Source of the DNA: Rhabditophanes sp. KR3021
Taxonomy: Eukaryota > Nematoda > Chromadorea > Rhabditida > Alloionematidae
NCBI GenBank assembly: GCA_963281155.1
Contig: CAUJLY010000005.1
Coordinates: 744,001 to 808,000, forward strand
Direction of reading: 5' to 3'
Length of the DNA: 64,000 nt
Position 1 is the first letter of the stretch. The number at the start of each line of letters is the position of its first letter. Below the pieces are notes generated by a model, which worked only from the letters and a program-made list of their open reading frames with translations, was not told where the DNA came from and searched no databases. Of the stretch, positions 58,166 to 64,000 are shown piece by piece. The position numbers were made by a program, and so were the translations under genes.

Positions 58166-59866
58166 ATGTCATCTGTTCCTAGGAAACCTCTTGAAGATGC
58201 GTTATGTCAACCACATATCATGGCAAATTGCAACACTATGATATCTTCGATGCTTGCCTTAGCGAAAACATGCCATACGTTTTATAGGGTCAGTGATACA
58301 TTGAAAATCAAAAAACTTGCCACGGGAATCGCACCTGATGGAGTGATAGGCAATCCTTATAATAGTTTTATTATTGACAATCAAACAGTTTCGGGACATT
58401 TCCTTCATCTTAGGTTTGAAAGTTTGGCAGAATTGGAAGAGATCATTAATGAGGTGCCTAGCGAGTCGTTTGAGGAATTGCACTGTTTAAACTATGAGAT
58501 CAAATGTAATTACAATAATTACAATGCACACCATGTTATAGGTTTGAAAGCAAACTTAAATGCTTTAATTCAAAAGATTTTAAACAAATCGTTTAATGTC
58601 ACAAGAATTTGTATTCGTGCACATTTCGTTTTGTTTCGCACCCCATTCGCTACTAACTACCTTCAGTTTATCAAAGCTCTTGAATCTAAAAGAGTTACAG
58701 AAATCAAAATTGTCTCAACATTACCAATTGTTCTCATGAACATTTATTCTAATGCCAGATTGGATGAACCCATCATTCTCATGAAATTCCCGAGATTGGA
58801 AGATTTTATTGTAACACTAATGGAGGATACTGGATTGCCATTTGAAGTGAATCTTTTTGAAATATTAGTTCAGACAATTCAACGATCTGGTTCCGTGTTA
58901 TATAAGTTATTGCTTTTGAGTTTACAAAATCCTAATTTTTTTGCCTTGTCAAGAACATATGCTCAAGCATTTGAAGCAATGGGTCAAGGGAAGAGATTTA
59001 AAACAATTGTTTATCCAAATATAGAACGATTGACTGTGTATGAGTCACCTGTATATGAGGCTTGTTTAATGGCAACTTATGTTGCAGTCAATTTTCGTGA
59101 TTTTAGCAATTATTTAAAAATACTAACAGAAAACTCCTTTCTTAGATTTGTTAGAAGATTAAACATTTCTTGTTCTGATGATAGCTTCGAAGCTCTAAAT
59201 ACTACAAATGATACTTATTCAAAATTAAACTTTTTGACATCCTTGAAGCACTTTTCCATTACCTTTATTTCCGACACCCAATTTCATGATCTCAATTTAG
59301 TTAAATGTGTTCATTCATTGCCAGCCAAGACACTAATTATATTAGAAATTCATATGCAACACACTGACGCTTTGATCAATCCACTTCCTGACTTGTATCC
59401 AAATCTCAGAGAATTACGTTTAACATACAGTGTACCACTTATTGTGAAAGCCTGTCTAGTTGAGCTTGATTATTTTTATCAATTCAAAAATCTAACAATT
59501 CTTCATATAGAATGTATCAAAAAAAAGGCATTTAAGTACCCTGCAAGTCTTCGCGTACTTATAATAGAGTGCGAACTATTCAGAGAAAGAACAACTGATA
59601 TTGACAGAGCAAAACGGTTACTTGCAACAAACATGCCCTACCAATTATCACTAGAGGGGGAAAAACTTTTCAAAACATATGAAAATGTAATGGATCAGGA
59701 TGATTTATTGTGTAACTGCAGAAAATCACAAGGACACTTAAGAAATTTGGTCATTAAACGTGCAATACAATCAGCAGTATTTCAAAATATTCATTTTTCT
59801 GGTGTCAAAGGTTGGGACTTATATTGTAAGACTCTTCAAAGGGAAAAACTGTGCTATCAAATTTAA
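58166..59866 (+). CDS. F-box / leucine-rich-like protein, intronless coding region
   Basis: Single exon, 566 aa. Residues 1-45 resemble a degenerate F-box (ISSMLALAKTCHTFYRV matches the second half, with L-x-x-C-x-x-F spacing). The rest is rich in Leu, Ile, Asn and Phe with irregular leucine-rich-like repeats (FPRLEDFIVTLM; LPDLYPNLRELRLTY; FKNLTILHIECI), the usual substrate-binding partner of F-boxes. Such proteins recruit substrates to SCF ubiquitin ligases; nematodes have large, fast-evolving sets. No signal peptide or membrane span. The coding region is long for an intronless gene here, which could reflect retroposition. Family assignment is tentative; coding status is not. Confidence 0.7.
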   Translation: MSSVPRKPLEDALCQPHIMANCNTMISSMLALAKTCHTFYRVSDTLKIKKLATGIAPDGVIGNPYNSFIIDNQTVSGHFLHLRFESLAELEEIINEVPSESFEELHCLNYEIKCNYNNYNAHHVIGLKANLNALIQKILNKSFNVTRICIRAHFVLFRTPFATNYLQFIKALESKRVTEIKIVSTLPIVLMNIYSNARLDEPIILMKFPRLEDFIVTLMEDTGLPFEVNLFEILVQTIQRSGSVLYKLLLLSLQNPNFFALSRTYAQAFEAMGQGKRFKTIVYPNIERLTVYESPVYEACLMATYVAVNFRDFSNYLKILTENSFLRFVRRLNISCSDDSFEALNTTNDTYSKLNFLTSLKHFSITFISDTQFHDLNLVKCVHSLPAKTLIILEIHMQHTDALINPLPDLYPNLRELRLTYSVPLIVKACLVELDYFYQFKNLTILHIECIKKKAFKYPASLRVLIIECELFRERTTDIDRAKRLLATNMPYQLSLEGEKLFKTYENVMDQDDLLCNCRKSQGHLRNLVIKRAIQSAVFQNIHFSGVKGWDLYCKTLQREKLCYQI

Positions 59867-60581
59867 ATTCGCAAGATACAAGATATTTGGATGAAACAAT
59901 CAACGACCTTTATTTAAATAATTTTGTATGTCCATTCCGTTACTACCTCTATTTAAAAATTAAACCAATAAACGTTATTAATGCATGTAAATTAGAAAGT
60001 ATTAAACCTTCATTCCAAAATTTCACAACAAAGATATATTTAATCTTAACTGTTACTAACCTTTATGTAAAGTCTTTTAGACAAACCAGTATAATTTGAA
60101 TTGGTATATAAGTCAGTGGTTGCAATATTTGCAATCAGTACTTCTCATAAATTACAACGTCATCCACACACACCTACATCTCATTTAAATAAAAAAGCAG
60201 TAGACTATAAAAAATGAGCAGCCACCATGCCATACTATAAACAACCCATTGCTTACAACGAGCCAAGCTGTTTATTTAGGATCAATAATTGTGAGCTTAT
60301 GACACACATATTACATTATTACTGATGATTTAATGAACGTCGACGTCTTTTTATGTAAATGTTTTGTTCACCCCATTTCTCGTTCGGTCGAAGCATTTCT
60401 TTATCTATATATTTTGTATAATAAATGAATGTTGTTTTAAATTATAATGTGTCGTTTGATTAAAGATACCTTCTTTGCTGGTGATAGCGCATCAAAGTAG
60501 GTGTTGGGTAGGTGATTCGTGTGCACTATAACTTTATTATATTTTTATTAAAGCATATTATTTAGTTTACTTTTTTTAGTT
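59867..60581. other. intergenic region
   Basis: An 82-codon frame overlaps the end of the F-box-like gene in another phase (59851-60099); I take it as 3' flank. The rest is the presumed promoter of the prolyl oligopeptidase gene, with TTTTTTAG just before its ATG. Nothing else is seen. Confidence 0.45.
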
Positions 60582-63500
60582 ATGCCGTCTTGTGCCGAAA
60601 TTTGTCCAGAATCATACCCACTTATTCACAGGGATGAGACGGTAAAGGAAAATTACCATGGAACCATTGTTTCTGACCCTTACCGTTATCTGGAAAATCC
60701 GGATGCTCAAGAAACAAAGGACTTCGTTGATGCCTGTAATAGAGTCTCCGAGCCTTTCCTAAGCACTTGCTTAAACAAGGAGCAGATGACAACGTCATTG
60801 AGGAAGATGTGGGATTATGAAAAGTACGGATGTGTTTCAAGACGTGGGCAATATTACTACTACTCACACAACAGTGGTCTTCAAAATCAATCGTAAGTAG
60901 ACAATTATCATTAATATACCTAATGTTTGTTTTTCTTTATAGTGTTTATTATCGCTATCTCAAAGGAACGGAAAATTATGAAATCTTCATCGACCCTAAT
61001 ACATTGTCTGCAGATGGAACTACTTTTATTAGAGACAGAAAATGGTGTGAAGATGGAAACGTAGTTGCACTTGGAATTTCGGAAAAAGGAAGTGATTGGA
61101 TGAGTGTGAAGTTCTTAAACTCTGACAAGACATTCCGTCCAGATGAAGTTAAGAAGGTCAAGCATAGTGATATTGCATGGAACCACAACGACGCCGGCAT
61201 CTTTTATTCTCGTTACCCAGAAGGTGACAAAGACCTTGCTGCTACTGCCCCAGACAAGCACGAATTTCATTCTTTGTACTACCACAAGATGGGAACAAAT
61301 CAAAGTGAGGATGTACTGGTTGCTGAGTTTCGCGACAATCCAAATCTAATGGTTTCTGGACATGTCACTCATGATGGAAGATACTTGATTGTTTCTGTGT
61401 CAAAAGGATGTGATCCTCAAAACATGGTTTACTACTATGATTTATCTGCTGCTAATTTTGTCGTAACACCAAACTTGAAACTGAAACCTTTGTTCACAAA
61501 GTTCGATGCCAAATATGACGTCATTTACGTTAGTGGAAACCACGCTCTCGTGACAACAGACCACTCTGCTCCCATGACAAAGATCATCAAAGTTGAATTA
61601 GAAACTGCTGACACCGGATCCTCCGCCTGGGAAACGCTCGTTCCTGAAAATGCCTCTAAGAGTTTAGATTGGGCCGAACCAGCTGCTTTTGACAAGTTGT
61701 TTATTTGCTATGTTGAGGATGTTAAAGAACATTTGTATGTTCACAACTTGAATACCGGTACACAGCTTTACGAAATTCCACTTGAAATTGGGACTATCTC
61801 TGGACTCGCTTCAAAAATAGATGATACTGAATTTTTCCTTTCCTTCGAATCCTTCTTTGTGCCAACAATTGTTTACCAAGGAAATTTTGATGATCATTCC
61901 ACTCCCGTCAAGTTAAATAAGATTCGCGAAGTGAAACTCAATATCAGCAATCACTCCAAATTTGTCTCTAAGCAAGTATTCTACCCTAGCAAAGACGGAA
62001 CGAAGATACCCATGTTCATCCTGTACAATGCTGATGCTAAACTAGATGGTAAATTTCTTCATAAACAGGACATTACGTCTTTAGGAGTACCTAACTCATA
62101 TTAATATAATCTTCATTTTAGGTAAGTAAAGAACAATCAAGAAGTGTATACAAAATAAGGGCTGATCAAAACATTTATCAAAGGAGATAAAAAATGTTAA
62201 ATTAGACAAGATATTATTTATAAAATACGTTTGGAAGAAAAATAGATTTGTTTAGAGCAGTCTCAGAGATCAACCAAGACATAGATAGACTGTTTTCCTG
62301 TGGCTGTTTCGCGAGACCTAGCTTTCTTTAATCCACCCATCACCTTTTCCCACAGTTCAACATCAGACAGCTGCCTTTTTTCTTTTATAATTTCACTAAT
62401 TTCAGCTCTTAGTTTTGCACCCATAGGAGGGTTGACGAGATCTTTGATGAGAAACAGGTTAATCCACTCCTCTAACTTTTCATCCATTAGATTTCTGAAC
62501 AACTCATCATCAAAATATCTCTTGATCACCCCGTAATGCTTGCAAAGTGTTGGAGATTCGTAAATCGTTGATTTTCCATAGGTTTTCTTGTTAAAAAAGA
62601 CTGTTATACTATGTTCAAAGAAAGTAGCACTATAAAGATCAATGCCTACACCATAATCTCAACTGCATTTTCCTCCAAAACATGTACTCTATCTGTAGAG
62701 TCATTTGTGTCTCATCTACCTCCATTGACTCCTCGATGACAGCCAATTCATTAGTTGAAACGATTGACTCAACACTTCCACACTGCAAATTTGATTATTG
62801 TGGTTGATATTTGATTACTCACCCTCTGCATTGACTTCTTCTCTTATTGTTTCACTTCTTGTTAACTGCACGCTTGCAACAACATTGCAGATTTTGGTGG
62901 GCGGTTCTTGACTTTCACTACTAATTAACTGCCTCTTCATAATCAAAATGCCAACTTGGATGAGATACAAACACCTTTATAAGTGAAGTAAATTTGAATG
63001 TAAAACAAAATATTTTACCAACCATTGTCTTCTTAAAACATAATTAACTAAACAAACTGCTAAATTAGGCACGGAACCATGCGTTTTGTCAGGATATGGA
63101 GGATTTAACGTCAGCATGTCTATTGGGTTCTCAATTTCAAGAATGTGGTTTTTGGAACACTTCAAAGGGGTTTTAGCAATTCCTAACTTGCGCGGCGGAG
63201 CTGAGTACGGGAAAGCTTGGCATGAGGGTGGAATGAAATTGAAGAAGCAAAATGTCTTCGATGACTTTATTGGAGCTGCTGAGTATTTGATTAAGGAAAA
63301 GTATACTTGCGCCAAGAAATTAGCTATTCAAGGTGGAAGTAATGGAGGACTTCTTGTTGCAGCTTGTTCTTACCAAAGACCAGAACTGTTCGGAGCTGTT
63401 GTGAATAGAGTTGGAGTTATGGATATGATCAGATTCCCCAAATTTAGTGTTGGAGCTGCCTGGATTCCCGAATATGGCGACCCTCAAATCAAAGAAGAAT

Positions 63501-63811
63501 TTGATTTTCTTTACCAGTACTCACCACTTCACAACATCAAACTCCATGATAACGAGGTCCAATGGCCGGCAACTATTCTTATGACTGCTGATCACGATGA
63601 TCGTGTTGTTCCATCCCACTCATTAAAGTATATAGCCGAACTTTACCACACTCTTCAAGCCGCCAAAGCCTACCAAAAAAATCCAATCCTTCTGTCAGTT
63701 GAAGTAGCAGCTGGGCACGGTGCTGGAAAACCAACTTCCAAGCTCGTTGATGAAATAGTTGCAATCTATTCCTTTGTTCAGAAGACTCTTGACATTCAAT
63801 GGCATGACTAA
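60582..63811 (+). CDS. prolyl oligopeptidase (peptidase family S9A)
   Basis: Three exons: 60582-60892, 60943-62048, 63069-63811; 2160 nt, 719 aa, close to the family's usual 710. The enzyme cuts short peptides after proline in the cytosol. The N-terminal part (YPLIHRDETVKENYHGTIV, then SDPYRYLENPDA) and a seven-bladed propeller are followed by the hydrolase domain: VLSGYGGFN, NLRGGAEYGKAWHEGG, the catalytic Ser in GGSNGGLL, the catalytic Asp in TADHDDRVVPSHS and the catalytic His in AAGHGAGKPT. All three triad residues are present. There is no signal peptide. The exon 2/3 join rebuilds KLDGTEPCVLSGYGG. Intron 2 (1020 nt) hosts antisense coding remnants. The ATG at 60582 starts just after an acceptor-like TTTTTTAG. 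Confidence 0.95.
62263..62940 (-). pseudogene. antisense coding remnants inside intron 2 of prolyl oligopeptidase
   Basis: The minus strand reads protein-like in several frames. A possible first exon starts at an ATG at 62940 (MKRQLISSESQEPPTK) and ends at a GTGAGT donor at 62822. The next segment, after TTTGCAG, is open to about 62650 but in a phase that does not join. A further frame change leads into a long open stretch ending in the stop at 62263, with IYESPTLCKHYG, IKRYFDDELFRNLM and KLEEWINLFLIKDLV. I found no joint that gives one continuous frame, so decay or unrecognised introns are both possible. The family is unknown. Confidence 0.4.
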
Positions 63812-64000
63812 ATTATTTGAATTACATAACATAACCACTTGATATCTTTATATTGTCTGTCAAGTATATCACAATCAAAATAAATAATATTTGCAGTGTC
63901 TAATTTTTTTAAATGAAACCACACACAAAACCTTTCTGCATGTTTTCGAAAGTGAACACAAATGTAGCGTTGTTTATTTTCAATTCTATGTGCAATATGA
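63812..64000. other. 3' flank of prolyl oligopeptidase
   Basis: AT-rich sequence with AATAAA at about 63880-63885 as a likely polyadenylation signal. No further gene before the window ends. Confidence 0.45.

Noticed and set aside
59851..60099. 82-codon frame overlapping the end of the F-box-like gene
   Set aside because: It starts inside the upstream coding region in another phase, is AT-driven in composition and has no recognisable feature; it is more likely 3' flank. A one-base frame error extending the upstream protein remains conceivable.
62977..63315. 112-codon minus-strand frame over exon 3 of prolyl oligopeptidase
   Set aside because: It is antisense to strongly conserved catalytic-domain sequence and has no motif of its own.

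Overview
The window is AT-rich animal DNA with many 37-60 nt GT-AG introns, and it carries a cuticle collagen with the nematode N-terminal domain, a very large EGF/VWA/C-type-lectin protein of the kind known from Caenorhabditis (IRG-7-like), two globins, a CYP33/34-like P450 and a mitochondrial alanyl-tRNA synthetase of unusually small size. Together these indicate a nematode nuclear genome; the genus cannot be told from the sequence. No rRNA, tRNA, CRISPR or prokaryotic operon was seen. Exon models were built by hand from splice consensus, reading frame and paralogue comparison; each multi-exon model given as complete has a total length divisible by three.

Layout. 1-4134 has no gene I can support. 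4135-22754 is dominated by two giant secreted paralogues (about 2171 and 2177 aa) transcribed away from each other from a shared 1.1 kb promoter region containing GATA sites. 23640-25630 is a divergent Hsp70. 25.6-30.9 kb is gene-poor, with decayed coding fragments and one small secreted protein (27648-27899). 30880-34266 holds cardiolipin synthase and a globin with a Cys-rich N-terminus. 34.3-37.4 kb is gene-poor and has a probable transposase remnant. 37450-38006 encodes a secreted peptide-precursor-like protein.

38170-46405 is dense: mitochondrial ribosomal protein uS2m, a large single-pass membrane protein, a catalytic-core-only mitochondrial AlaRS, and a globin-like gene whose long intron hosts an antisense Nudix CoA-diphosphatase gene. 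Four proteins of this central part (cardiolipin synthase, uS2m, AlaRS, Nudix) are known or likely mitochondrial. 47217-48972 is a seven-exon cuticle collagen. 50773-52352 is a cytochrome P450. 53571-63811 holds a coiled-coil protein, two tandem small secreted helical proteins with matching TATA boxes, an arrestin-like pseudogene, a multi-pass membrane protein, an intron-poor F-box/LRR-like protein and a prolyl oligopeptidase whose second intron hosts antisense coding remnants.

How the genes fit together: the head-to-head giant pair looks like a co-regulated extracellular, probably intestinal, set. The remaining genes are mostly housekeeping or nematode-family genes without an obvious common pathway. 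The strongest unusual signals are the giant pair with no shared intron positions, the reduced AlaRS, the globin-like protein apparently lacking both haem-contact histidines with a gene nested in its intron, and the disrupted arrestin gene.
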